Assembly (NCBI GenBank): GCA_035712365.1
Contig: DASTAW010000015.1
Span: forward strand, 161,560-225,559
Origin: Terriglobia bacterium
GTDB taxonomy: Bacteria; Acidobacteriota; Terriglobia; UBA7540
DNA: 64,000 bases
Reading direction: 5' to 3'
In this document: positions 44,979 through 54,139 of the stretch, in pieces
Position numbering within the stretch: the first letter of the stretch is position 1
Layout: every line of letters begins with the position of its first letter
Translations under genes and position numbers: made by a program
The notes under the pieces: model-generated
What the model saw: the letters and a program-made list of their open reading frames with translations, nothing else
Database searches by the model: none
What the model was told of the DNA's origin: nothing

Positions 44979-46250
44979 ATGGCGACCACTCATCATCCCC
45001 TCACCGGAGGCAACGATCGGAGATCACCCGCAACCTTTGATGTCGAGCAGGTGCGGAAAGACTTCCCCGTTCTCGACCAGACGGTCCACGGAAAGCCGCT
45101 CATCTATCTGGACAACGCCGCCACAAGCCAGAAACCGCTGGCGGTGATCGAAGCGGAAGAGCGCTTCTACCGCCATGACTGTTCCAACATCCATCGCGGG
45201 GTCCACGAGCTCAGTGAGCGCGCCACCCGGTCCTATGAAGACGCCCGCGTGACGGCTCAACGGTTCCTCAACGCCGGCGACAGCAGGGAAATCATCTTTG
45301 TTCGTGGCGCCACGGAAGCCATCAATCTGGTGGCCAGCAGCTTCGGGCGGAAGAACGTGGCCGCAGGCAACGAAATCCTGATCACCGCCATGGAGCACCA
45401 CTCGAACATCGTCCCGTGGCAGATGCTGTGCGAGGAAAAGGGGGCGACGTTGCGGGTGGCCCCCATCAGCGACCGCGGCGAACTGCGCTTCGACGAATTT
45501 GTAAAGCTGCTGGGGCCCAAGACGCGGCTGGCGACTGTGGTGCATGTCTCGAACGTACTGGGCACAATCAATCCCGTCCGCGAAATGATAGAAGCGGCGC
45601 ACAGCAGGAGCATCCCGGTGCTGTTGGATGGCGCGCAGGCCGCACCGCACCTCTCCGTGGATGTTCAGGAGCTTGACTGCGATTTTTACACCTTCTCAGG
45701 ACACAAGCTTTACGGCCCCACAGGCGTCGGCGTGCTCTACGGCAAGGCCGATCTGCTGGACGCCATGCCCCCTTACCAGGGCGGCGGCGACATGATTAGT
45801 TCGGTCACTTTTGAAAAGACGATTTACAATTCCCTGCCTTACAAGTTTGAAGCCGGGACCCCAAACATCGCGGCTGGCATCGCCCTGGGCGCGGCCATCA
45901 ATTATGTGAAAGGGCTTGGGTTGGAAAATGTCGCGGCCTATGAAGACGAATTGCTGTCCTATGCCACGGAGGCCGTCAGCGGCATTCCGGGGCTGAAGAT
46001 TATCGGCACCGCAGAAAAGAAAGCCGGGGTGATTTCGTTTGTAATGGATGGAATTCACCCACACGACGTAGGGACTATTCTTGACCAGGAAGGCATCGCA
46101 GTGCGCACCGGCCACCATTGCGCGCAGCCGTTGATGGATCGCTTTGGGATTCCGGCCACCACCCGCGCCTCGCTGGCGTTTTATAATACAAAGAGAGAGA
46201 TTGATGCGCTGGTCGCAGGGATTCACAAGGTAAAGGAGTTGCTGGGTTAA
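44979..46250 (+). CDS. sufS: Cysteine desulfurase SufS
   Basis: A 423-aa PLP enzyme that supplies persulfide sulfur. It carries IYLDNAATSQKPLAVIEAEE, the PLP-Lys motif DFYTFSGHKLYGPTGVGVLY, and the catalytic Cys in VRTGHHCAQPLMDRFGI. A short extra N-terminus of about 15 residues (MATTHHPLTGGNDRR) precedes the usual start of the fold. Its stop overlaps the sufU start by one base (TAATG), so the sulfur donor and its acceptor are translationally coupled. Confidence 0.96.
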   Translation: MATTHHPLTGGNDRRSPATFDVEQVRKDFPVLDQTVHGKPLIYLDNAATSQKPLAVIEAEERFYRHDCSNIHRGVHELSERATRSYEDARVTAQRFLNAGDSREIIFVRGATEAINLVASSFGRKNVAAGNEILITAMEHHSNIVPWQMLCEEKGATLRVAPISDRGELRFDEFVKLLGPKTRLATVVHVSNVLGTINPVREMIEAAHSRSIPVLLDGAQAAPHLSVDVQELDCDFYTFSGHKLYGPTGVGVLYGKADLLDAMPPYQGGGDMISSVTFEKTIYNSLPYKFEAGTPNIAAGIALGAAINYVKGLGLENVAAYEDELLSYATEAVSGIPGLKIIGTAEKKAGVISFVMDGIHPHDVGTILDQEGIAVRTGHHCAQPLMDRFGIPATTRASLAFYNTKREIDALVAGIHKVKELLG

Positions 46251-46705
46251 TGCCAGATCTGCGCGGGCTATATCAGGAAGTAATCCTCGACCACAGCAAG
46301 AGGCCGCGAAACTATCGCGTTCTGGAAGGGTCCGCCCATCGCGCTGAGGGTTACAATCCGCTATGCGGCGACCGGGTCACCATTTATCTGAAGGTCGAGA
46401 ACGGCAAGATCAATGACCTCAGCTTTCAGGGTTCGGGATGCGCGATTTCCACATCATCCGCCTCGCTGCTGACGGAAACTCTTAAGGGCAAGACGATCGA
46501 CGAGGCCGATGCGCTGTTCGAGAAGTTCCACGCCCTTGTGACCGGCGAAGCTGACGGCAAGCTGGCGGACGACGATTCGCTGGGCAAGCTGGCGGTCTTT
46601 TCCGGGGTGGCGGAATTTCCCATCCGCGTGAAATGCGCAACGCTGGCCTGGCACACTTTAAGATCGGCGCTAAAGGGCGAAAAAGAAACAGTGACCACCG
46701 AATAA
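46250..46705 (+). CDS. sufU: SufU-type sulfur acceptor/scaffold protein
   Basis: A 151-aa protein of the SufU/IscU-like family. Three conserved Cys are present: NPLCGDRVTIYL (Cys 44), GSGCAISTSSASLLTE and RVKCATLAWHTL, with an Asp next to the first. As in SufU rather than IscU, there is an insertion between the second and third Cys (KFHALVTGEADGKLADDDSL). In Gram-positive bacteria SufU receives sulfur from SufS through a zinc site. Directly coupled to sufS. Confidence 0.95.
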   Translation: MPDLRGLYQEVILDHSKRPRNYRVLEGSAHRAEGYNPLCGDRVTIYLKVENGKINDLSFQGSGCAISTSSASLLTETLKGKTIDEADALFEKFHALVTGEADGKLADDDSLGKLAVFSGVAEFPIRVKCATLAWHTLRSALKGEKETVTTE

Positions 46706-46718
46706 GAACGGATTAACG

Positions 46719-47141
46719 ATGGAAGATAACAACAAGAGCGGCGAACAACGGACTGCGGAAGAGACCGTCTTCACGCCGGAGACCAGAACGGAACAGCCGG
46801 ACGAGCAGAAACCGGCACTTTCCGGTGGCGATGAGGCCATCGCCCTCAAGGAGAAGGTGGTGGAAGCGGTGAGCACCTGCTATGACCCGGAGATTCCTGT
46901 TAACATCTACGAACTGGGATTGATCTACGACATCAGCATCAACCCCGCCTCAGAGGTTACGGTGAAGATGACGCTGACCAGCCCCGCGTGCCCCGCCGCC
47001 CAGTCGTTGCCCGGTGAAGTGGAGGACAAGATTCGCGTGATGGCCAAACCCAAAGATGTGAAAGTGGAAGTGGTGTGGGATCCCCCGTGGACCCCAGAGA
47101 TGATGTCGGAGGCAGCCAGGCTGCAACTGGGCATGATGTAA
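46719..47141 (+). CDS. sufT: SufT-like MIP18/DUF59 protein
   Basis: A 140-aa protein. Residues 1-40 are an acidic, probably disordered extension (TAEETVFTPETRTEQPDEQ). The MIP18/DUF59 domain follows with STCYDPEIPVNIYELGLIYD and MTLTSPACPAAQSLPGEVED, including the conserved Cys in T-S-P-A-C-P. SufT proteins help insert clusters into client enzymes. It lies 13 nt after sufU, within the operon. Confidence 0.9.
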   Translation: MEDNNKSGEQRTAEETVFTPETRTEQPDEQKPALSGGDEAIALKEKVVEAVSTCYDPEIPVNIYELGLIYDISINPASEVTVKMTLTSPACPAAQSLPGEVEDKIRVMAKPKDVKVEVVWDPPWTPEMMSEAARLQLGMM

Positions 47142-47193
47142 TATTGAGTCACGGAGTCCGGTTGCGCCGGAGTACCTGACCGGGAGAATCAGC

Positions 47194-47691
47194 ATGAAAC
47201 TGACATCCCAGGAAGAATACGGACTGCGGTGCCTGCTGAGGCTGGCGCGGGAAGGCGAGAGCCTGACGATTCCCAAGATCAGCCAAAAGGAAGGTATCTC
47301 CAATTTTTATGTTGCCAAGCTGATGCGCATCCTGCGGCGCGGCGACCTGGTGAAAAGCGTCCGTGGGCAGGCCGGCGGGTACGAACTGGCGCGCCCACCG
47401 GACAAGATTGTGGTGGGAGAGGCGCTGGCGATTCTGGGCGGCCGGCTTTACGACCCAACATTTTGCCAGGAGCATTCCGGCAGCGAGATTTCCTGCGCGA
47501 ATTCGGTGGACTGCTCGGTGCGTTCGTTGTGGAGGGCCGTGCAGTTGGTGATTGACCAGGTCCTGAGCAAGACCACGCTGAAGGACCTGCTCTCGAACGA
47601 ACAGGAGATGACGTCATGGACCGGACACCTGGTCAAAGTAACTTCCGCTCCTATCGGTCCATCTCCGACGCCCATCCCTATCGATAAGTAG
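47194..47691 (+). CDS. Rrf2-family transcriptional regulator (IscR-like)
   Basis: A 165-aa winged-helix regulator. The N-terminus MKLTSQEEYGLRCLLRLARE is the Rrf2 signature, and GISNFYVAKLMRILRRGDLV is the recognition region. Cysteines C91, C101 and C107 (in FCQEHSGSEISCANSVDC) are placed like the Fe-S ligands of IscR, but the first spacing is nine rather than five residues. It probably senses cluster status and regulates the SUF operon it sits in. A ribosome-binding site is not obvious (CCGGGAG). Confidence 0.9.
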   Translation: MKLTSQEEYGLRCLLRLAREGESLTIPKISQKEGISNFYVAKLMRILRRGDLVKSVRGQAGGYELARPPDKIVVGEALAILGGRLYDPTFCQEHSGSEISCANSVDCSVRSLWRAVQLVIDQVLSKTTLKDLLSNEQEMTSWTGHLVKVTSAPIGPSPTPIPIDK

Positions 47692-47767
47692 GCTTTTGAG
47701 AGCTTGCCCATAGGAAATCCTGAAAGCCTCCCTCTCTTTTGACTCCATTTTTCGAGGAAACCAAGCG

Positions 47768-48871
47768 ATGAATCGAGACCTGATCCGGAGTCCTTTGGCC
47801 GATTTCCACCTCTCGCAAGGCGCAACGTTCGCCGAGTATCATGGAGGTCTTGTTCCTTCCCGGTTTACCGGTCCCGTTCAGGAACACCTGGCCGTGCGCA
47901 CGGCCGCTGGCCTTTTCGATTTTTCCTTTCGGGCAAAGTTTGCGTTGACGGGGCGGGACGCCTCAAAGTTCCTGCACCGCATTGTCTCGAATGACATCAA
48001 GCGTCTCTCAGCCGGCGAGGGCACTTATGCCACCCTGCTGAATCCACAAGGGCAGATTCTGGCTGACTTGCGAGTATACGCCGGCCACGACCGACTACTG
48101 ATGGATACAGACGCAGACCTGCGCACCAAAGCGATGGATACCCTTGGCCGGTACATTATCGGAGACCAGGTCCAGACGGACCCGCTGGACACCTCTGCTC
48201 TGGCCTTTGAGGGACCGAATGCCCGAGGGTTGTTGGAAAAAACGCTGCACGAAGACCTCCCGGCAATGAAAGAATTCGATCATTTTGCGACCAACTTCGC
48301 GGGCTTTCCGGTCCGCGTGGTCCGTATCAGCAACACAGGCGAGGAAGGCTACGAAGTGTGGGCGGCGCCCAAAGCCATAATGGGTCTGTGGGGTGCGGCC
48401 TGCGGGCAGGCGCCGAGTTACAACATGCTGTCTTGCGGGACTGAAGCGTTGGAATCGCTGCGGATTGAGGCCGGGATTCCACGCTACGGCTCGGAACTGG
48501 GTGAAGACACGCTGCCGCTCGAAGCAAACCTGATGAATGCCCTTAGCTTTGACAAGGGCTGCTACATTGGCCAGGAAATTGTTGAACGGGCTCGAAGCCG
48601 CGGCCACGTGAACTGGAAGCTGGCGGGAGTAATCATCGAAAATGCCCAGCCACCCGCTCCCGGCGAAAAACTGACATTTGACGGGGATGTAGTCGGCGAA
48701 GTCACGAGCGCCTGCGTTTCGCCGTCGCTTCAAAAAACCATCGCCCTTGCATACATCCGCAGGGAGCATCTGGAGGCAGGCACGCAGCTCCAGACTTCTT
48801 CCGGTGCGGCGGCGGAGATTACAACCTTGCCCTTCTATCACAGCGCGGCGGCTCAAAACCCGGGAGAATAA
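47768..48871 (+). CDS. ygfZ: YgfZ/GcvT-fold Fe-S biogenesis protein
   Basis: A 367-aa protein with the aminomethyltransferase fold. The decisive motif is KGCYIGQEIVERARSRGHVN near residue 260, the K-G-C-[FY]-x-G-Q-E signature of YgfZ, whose Cys is needed for its function. Other GcvT-like parts are GLFDFSFRAKFALTGRDASK, TYATLLNPQGQILADLRVYA and ISNTGEEGYEVWAAP. YgfZ is a folate-dependent factor that assists certain Fe-S enzymes; its place at the end of the SUF operon supports this over a glycine cleavage role. It ends about 95 nt before a strong hairpin. Confidence 0.9.
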   Translation: MNRDLIRSPLADFHLSQGATFAEYHGGLVPSRFTGPVQEHLAVRTAAGLFDFSFRAKFALTGRDASKFLHRIVSNDIKRLSAGEGTYATLLNPQGQILADLRVYAGHDRLLMDTDADLRTKAMDTLGRYIIGDQVQTDPLDTSALAFEGPNARGLLEKTLHEDLPAMKEFDHFATNFAGFPVRVVRISNTGEEGYEVWAAPKAIMGLWGAACGQAPSYNMLSCGTEALESLRIEAGIPRYGSELGEDTLPLEANLMNALSFDKGCYIGQEIVERARSRGHVNWKLAGVIIENAQPPAPGEKLTFDGDVVGEVTSACVSPSLQKTIALAYIRREHLEAGTQLQTSSGAAAEITTLPFYHSAAAQNPGE

Positions 48872-49171
48872 ACGCCGAAGCTTCCAGGGCACCCGGGAGC
48901 TTCACCGTCATTGATGGTCCTGCCCCTCTTGCGAACCCAGGATGGGGATGATTCCCAATCCAGCAGGGGCGGGTCAGAAAAAGATTCGGACCCGCCCCAC
49001 CCCTCCCGCAGACCTGGGCGTTGCACGCTTTGAGCAACCCCAAGGGAATTTCCGAACAGTTCGTCTATCAGACCTCCGAGCTTGCTCTCCCAAGCCCGGA
49101 TGTTTCAGTAACTTTGCCGAACTCTAGACACTCCATCGGGAGTGGACCCTGCCGTGGAGCGTTGACCAGCG
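48872..49171. other. Convergent spacer after ygfZ
   Basis: This 300-nt spacer between convergent genes contains a strong hairpin (48966-48998) listed separately. No gene is supported. Confidence 0.4.
48966..48998. terminator. Strong hairpin between convergent genes
   Basis: GGGGCGGGTC at 48966-48975 pairs perfectly with GACCCGCCCC at 48989-48998 across a 13-nt loop. There is no T-run, but a 10-pair GC-rich stem between a plus-strand operon and a minus-strand gene suggests a bidirectional transcription end. Confidence 0.5.
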
Positions 49172-52100
49172 CTACCTCACCAACTGGATTGGAAACGCCT
49201 GACTGGTCTGGCCCGTCAGGTTGCTGTGGATGTACACGTTGTAGCAACCGGGGTTCATCCCTGTCGTCTTCCAGTTGAATTGCCAGGTGTTGGTTGTAGA
49301 GTCGTACTGATAACCGCTGTTCCCCGACGCCTGGATGTTGAGGATATCTCCCGTGTCAGTCCCACCGCACGCACCCGCCACGTAAATTTGCACTGCGGGA
49401 TTTGCGTTGGAACTGTTCACCACTGTCCCGTTGATATCCGCATATTGCCATACCAGCGGGACGGCGCTCTTGACTTTATATCCCCTCGGTGGCGGCGCGT
49501 ATGGATCAAACAATCCCAGGAAGTTGTAGTTAACATTTTCGACGAGTGGCGATGAGTTATTGTTGCTGCCGAAGAAATCGTCATCGCCGCTGTAGACGGC
49601 CGTGATGTTGTGTGGACCAGCGGTCAGAGTAGTGGTCGAACCGCTGGCGGCCGATCCACCTGAAAGGGCCACAGATGATCCGAAAGCAACACCATCAATA
49701 TAGAACTGGACATTGCCCGTCGGAGTGCCGCTGCCAGGAGAGACAACCGCCACGGTCGCAGTGAAGGACACAGATTGACCAAGGATAATGGGGTTGGTGG
49801 AGGCAGCAACGGTGGTTGTGGTGTTGGCCTTTGTGACGGTCAAACCAGTGCCCCCGTTGCTCCCCAAATGGACATCTGTTTGGGCGAAAGTTGCCGTGAT
49901 GGTATGTGATCCCGTCCCAACGTGAGGCGGCTTCACCGACACCGAGCAAGTGGACTGTCCGCTTGTGAGCGTACTTGCCAGGGTGCAGGTTCCCGTGAAA
50001 ACATCATTGGCATCGGACGAAGTCACGGTTACCGTGCCGGTTGGGAACTGCTTGGTTCCGGCACTTTCAGTATCCGCAACGGTGACTGTTACGCTGCTCG
50101 ACTGCCCTGTCACGACACTCGCCGGGCTTAACCCAACTGTAGTGCTGGTTGAGCGCCTGGTAACGGTCAAGCTCTTTCCCGTGTTGTCGGCGCTGCTTTG
50201 GTGGACATTGTCCGTGGCCGTGAAGCTGGCGGTGATGGTTTGTGGGCTGGCTGCCGCGCTCGAAGGCGTGTACGTCGCGTCGCAACTGACCGTCCCGGCC
50301 GGGTTGGCCCCCTGTGCCAGTGTGCAGCTCCCAAAAGCGCCTGCGCCAGTGGTCCCGAGGCTCACCGTGCCTGACGGATTTGACACCGTCCCGCTGTCTG
50401 TGTCAACCACAGTCACTCTCACGGTGGTTGATTGCGCGACGACCACCGATGAGGGCGTGAGACTGGTCACGGTGGTCGAGGTTAAACGCTTAGTCACCGT
50501 AACGGGCTTGCCGGTTGTGTCGCTGCTGTCCTGGTGGACATTGTCACTAGCCGTAAAGCTGGCCGTAATGGTGTCGGTCCGGGTGGTTCCGGTGATCGTC
50601 CCTCCGGGTGTATACGTGGCGGTGCAACTGACAGTTCCAGCGGGGTTCACTCCCTGTGACAACGTGCAGGTGCTGAAGCTGCCATTCGTGTCTGTGCTTG
50701 AGAGGGCCGCGGTACCGGTGGGATTAGAAGCGGCCCCTGCCCCGGTGTCCACAACCGTGACGGTCACCGTGGCGCCTACTCCCAGCGCGACAGAGCCGGG
50801 CGAAATGCTGGTCACCGTGGTGGATGTCGGGCGCTTGCTGACAACGTGGGAGCCGGTGCCGTTGCTGCCGTTAAAGCTCGTGTCACCCGCGTAGGTAGCT
50901 GTAATGGTCTTGGTGCCGGTTGAAGTGGAGGCAAGTGAGCAGGAAGCAGCGGCTACTGTTGCGGTGCATTGGTTGCCGTTGCCGTCGTCTACCGTGACGT
51001 TGCCCGTTGGCGTGCCGCTACCCGGAGACTTGGCAACGACCGTGTAATTGACCGTATAGGATTGTCCCACTAGTGAAGGCTCAGGAGTGATCGTTCCCAC
51101 CGTGGTTGTCGTGTCCGCTTTGTTGACGGTCTGACCGCCACTGAGGGACCCGCTGCTGTCACTGAAGCTGCCTGTATGCGTGTAGTTGGCTGTGACCGTG
51201 TGGGCAACTCCACCATTTACAGTGAGAGCCGCCGTGCTGGTGCTGGCGCAGGCATCGGTCATGCTCGAGGGAATGCACGCACCCAGGGTGACCGGGCTGC
51301 CGTAGTTCGAACCGTCAATTACGAACTGCACCGTCCCGGTGGGAGCCGTCGACCCCGAGGCGGCGTGCACGTCCGCCGTGAACGTGACGCTTTGGCCAAA
51401 GACCGAAGGGTTGACCGAAGAGACCACTGTGGTCGAGGTCCCGACAGTCACGCTGGTGAACGTCACCGTGGCCGTCTGCGTGATGGTAGTGTTGTCTGTC
51501 GTGTCCTTTGCACTATAGGTAACGGTTTCGGCCGTCCCATCCTTGACCGTGAAGGTCACTACACCGTTGGCATCGGAGACTCCGCTGGGCGCAGAGATTG
51601 TCGAGTTGCCGCTGCCTGCGGTCAAAGAGACCGTCTTGCCACTCACTGGGTTGTTATTCGCATCCTTCAAGGTGACAGTGATGGTCGAGGTCGTGGAGTT
51701 GTCAGCCGGCACCGAAGCGGGACTGGCCGCGACCGTTGACGTGCTGGCACTGACCGGTCCAGGGTTAACCGTAAAACTGTTGCTTGTACCAATCGGCTTG
51801 GGGCTCCCTGTACCGGTCGCGGTAATAGTGAAGTTTCCAGTATTGGTTATCGTCACGCTTTGGGTAAGGACACCGTTGGTGAATGCATTGCTTGTGAACG
51901 TGCCTCCGGAGAGCGTTCCGGTTGAGCTGATGCTCACCTTATTGCCACCACCGCTGAAGCTGGTTACCGTATTGTTGAACGCGTCTTGAGCTGTAATGGT
52001 GACGTTGAACGCTGTCCCCGCAGTCTGAGGGCTGCTAATCGCAGCAAAGACGAAGTGGTCCGGAGTTGCGGCGGGAACGACATTGAAGGTAATCGGGTTC

Positions 52101-54139
52101 CCTGTGCCAGCCAACAAAGCACCACCAGAACCTGTCGCCGAAGCCGTGATCGTCACCGAGCCAGCGAGATTACCTGTCACCGTTATGGTTGCCACACCGG
52201 CAACCGCTGAGCTCGATCCCAGGCCGGAAACCGTACCGGCGCCCCCTGTCTTTGCGAAGGACACGCTCAGAGTGCTATCCGCTCCCGCAGCAACGGTGTT
52301 GCCGCTTGCGTCCTGAATTGTCGCGGTCAGCATCCGCGTGCTGCCCGCCGGCAAGTCAGTCGTAGCGCCGCTCAATGCCAGCTTCACCGCTGGGCCAAAG
52401 ACACCGAGGCCAGTGGAACCAGACCCGCCGCCACTGCCTGTGTAGGTTGCGGTTATCGTGTGAGTCCCCGTACCAACCGCAGTCGGAGTGTAGGTGACGG
52501 AGCACTGGTTAGGATTGGCATTATTGACGGTGCAACTCGCCGACGGCGTGAAGGTGCCGGTGCCACTGGTCGTCCAGTTGACCGTTGCCCCTACAGCCCC
52601 GCCCTGGACAGAAACCGTGCAAGTGCTTCCGGTATTGTTTGCCACCGGGTTTGGACTGCAACTCACGGACACGTTCTTGTCGGTAAACGTTGTCTGTGCC
52701 TGGGAGGCCCCTCCGATGGCAGTGAGGGTGAAATGGATGTTGGCGTCTTCGATGTTGGTTGAAAATGAGTTGTTAATGATATTCCCGCTGGCGTCGGCGG
52801 TGGCCGAGAGCGGTATGGGGCTGTCGCCGTCGAGGTCGGGGACCTCTACGAGGCTCATCTGGACAACTTCGCCAGGCTGCCAGCCCTTGCCCGTGATGGT
52901 GACGGGAACGCCGGGAGGATAGTCAGACTTGTCGGTGGTAATGGTTGCGAAGCCGTAGACCTCAGCGCTTTGCAGCGTGCTGGGGGGCGAAGATGCGTCC
53001 AAGCCACCCGCGACCAGCAAGGCCCCGTCGATCCCGACAGGTGCGCCGAGCACGTTTTGAAACAGCGGGCTGCCCGTAGCGCCCGAACGCGCCGATGCCA
53101 TCGCACTAGTGACGCTGGTGGCGCCTGTCCAAGGCGTGTAGAGCTCCGCGGACGAGATGGCGGCGCCGCTGGACGTCCCACCAACAACCAGAACGTTGCT
53201 GTTGTGCGGAAGCAGGAATGCCTGATGTCCCTGACGGGCGGTGGCGAGTTTGGCGCCCGAAAGCGCAAAAGCGCCGGCGCCAGGAGCGAGGACTTCAATC
53301 GAAGCAAGATCGTTCTGGCCGTCAGTCCCGCCGATGGCGATGATGCTGCCATCAAGGGCCGTGGTGGCGGTGAAGTTCATGCGAGGGCTGGTTAGCGCCG
53401 GCCCGGGAGCGACAGCGCCGGTCGAGGGATCGAAAATGTCGGTAGAAGCAAGGACGTTGGCCGTCCCGGCGGTGGCCGGAGGCACAGGCGCAAGCGTGGT
53501 GCCGTCCCAGCCGCCGGTGATGAGCACGCGACCGTCAGGCAGCATCGCAGCGGCATGATTTTCGCGCGGCGAGGACAGGGCGCCTGCGACAAGGGAAAAA
53601 GTGTTCGAGCTCGGATCAAAAAGCTCAAGGCTGGCGAGAGCCGCCCCATTGCCAGCACCTCCGGCGATGAGCACCTGGCCCGATGGTAGCAGAGTAGCGG
53701 TTGCGCCCGAGCGGCCAACCATGAGTGGACCGGCGGCGCTCCAGGAATTGGCAGCAGCATCAAAGAGCTCGGCGCTTTGCGAAGCGCGGCCGGAGGCATC
53801 CGTGCCGCCGGCCACGAGTACCCTGCCGTCCTGCAAAAGCACGGCGACGTGGTTACTGCGCGCGAGATTCATTGGCGGACCCGCCGTGAAACCGTTCGCA
53901 GGGTCAAGGATCTCGGTGGTAGCCAATGCGCCGGATGCGCCGTTGCCACCAGTGATGAGAAGTCGTCCGTCCTGCAACAAGACGCTGGCGGCGCCTGAAC
54001 GGGCTGCTGTCAAATCGCCGGCGGGAAGCCAGGCGTTAATGGAAGCCGGCGGCAAAAAACCATGGAGGATTACAAACCCGCCGCAAAAAAATGCTATTGC
54101 ACACAACAGGCCGGTGGCCCACTTTATTGCACGCTGCAT
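49172..54139 (-). CDS. Giant exported kelch-repeat and Ig-repeat surface protein
   Basis: A 1655-aa protein. Residues 8-30 (WATGLLCAIAFFCGGFVILH) form a signal or membrane anchor. Residues 40-400 hold about seven kelch-like blades with the motif ATLLPSGQVLIAGGAGNG, alternating with SAELFDPSSN-type strands, forming a beta-propeller. From about residue 400 to 1560 there are ten or so immunoglobulin-like domains of the Big family, beginning with motifs such as STSTTVTSLTPSSVVVAQST. At least three near-copies of one domain occur in tandem. The last 90 residues (CYNVYIHSNLTGQTSQAFPI) resemble a PxKF-type terminal domain. No sorting signal is seen. Preceded by AAGGAGACTCCG. Likely adhesion or surface structure. 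Confidence 0.88.
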   Translation of the reverse strand: MQRAIKWATGLLCAIAFFCGGFVILHGFLPPASINAWLPAGDLTAARSGAASVLLQDGRLLITGGNGASGALATTEILDPANGFTAGPPMNLARSNHVAVLLQDGRVLVAGGTDASGRASQSAELFDAAANSWSAAGPLMVGRSGATATLLPSGQVLIAGGAGNGAALASLELFDPSSNTFSLVAGALSSPRENHAAAMLPDGRVLITGGWDGTTLAPVPPATAGTANVLASTDIFDPSTGAVAPGPALTSPRMNFTATTALDGSIIAIGGTDGQNDLASIEVLAPGAGAFALSGAKLATARQGHQAFLLPHNSNVLVVGGTSSGAAISSAELYTPWTGATSVTSAMASARSGATGSPLFQNVLGAPVGIDGALLVAGGLDASSPPSTLQSAEVYGFATITTDKSDYPPGVPVTITGKGWQPGEVVQMSLVEVPDLDGDSPIPLSATADASGNIINNSFSTNIEDANIHFTLTAIGGASQAQTTFTDKNVSVSCSPNPVANNTGSTCTVSVQGGAVGATVNWTTSGTGTFTPSASCTVNNANPNQCSVTYTPTAVGTGTHTITATYTGSGGGSGSTGLGVFGPAVKLALSGATTDLPAGSTRMLTATIQDASGNTVAAGADSTLSVSFAKTGGAGTVSGLGSSSAVAGVATITVTGNLAGSVTITASATGSGGALLAGTGNPITFNVVPAATPDHFVFAAISSPQTAGTAFNVTITAQDAFNNTVTSFSGGGNKVSISSTGTLSGGTFTSNAFTNGVLTQSVTITNTGNFTITATGTGSPKPIGTSNSFTVNPGPVSASTSTVAASPASVPADNSTTSTITVTLKDANNNPVSGKTVSLTAGSGNSTISAPSGVSDANGVVTFTVKDGTAETVTYSAKDTTDNTTITQTATVTFTSVTVGTSTTVVSSVNPSVFGQSVTFTADVHAASGSTAPTGTVQFVIDGSNYGSPVTLGACIPSSMTDACASTSTAALTVNGGVAHTVTANYTHTGSFSDSSGSLSGGQTVNKADTTTTVGTITPEPSLVGQSYTVNYTVVAKSPGSGTPTGNVTVDDGNGNQCTATVAAASCSLASTSTGTKTITATYAGDTSFNGSNGTGSHVVSKRPTSTTVTSISPGSVALGVGATVTVTVVDTGAGAASNPTGTAALSSTDTNGSFSTCTLSQGVNPAGTVSCTATYTPGGTITGTTRTDTITASFTASDNVHQDSSDTTGKPVTVTKRLTSTTVTSLTPSSVVVAQSTTVRVTVVDTDSGTVSNPSGTVSLGTTGAGAFGSCTLAQGANPAGTVSCDATYTPSSAAASPQTITASFTATDNVHQSSADNTGKSLTVTRRSTSTTVGLSPASVVTGQSSSVTVTVADTESAGTKQFPTGTVTVTSSDANDVFTGTCTLASTLTSGQSTCSVSVKPPHVGTGSHTITATFAQTDVHLGSNGGTGLTVTKANTTTTVAASTNPIILGQSVSFTATVAVVSPGSGTPTGNVQFYIDGVAFGSSVALSGGSAASGSTTTLTAGPHNITAVYSGDDDFFGSNNNSSPLVENVNYNFLGLFDPYAPPPRGYKVKSAVPLVWQYADINGTVVNSSNANPAVQIYVAGACGGTDTGDILNIQASGNSGYQYDSTTNTWQFNWKTTGMNPGCYNVYIHSNLTGQTSQAFPIQLVR

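Noticed and set aside
47768..48871. Annotation as glycine cleavage T protein (gcvT)
   Set aside because: The KGCYIGQE motif is specific to YgfZ and no gcvH or gcvP genes are nearby.
49950..50894. Plus-strand 314-codon open frame opposite the Ig-repeat gene
   Set aside because: Val/Thr/Pro-rich shadow created by the repeated Ig domains on the other strand; repeats make both strands open.
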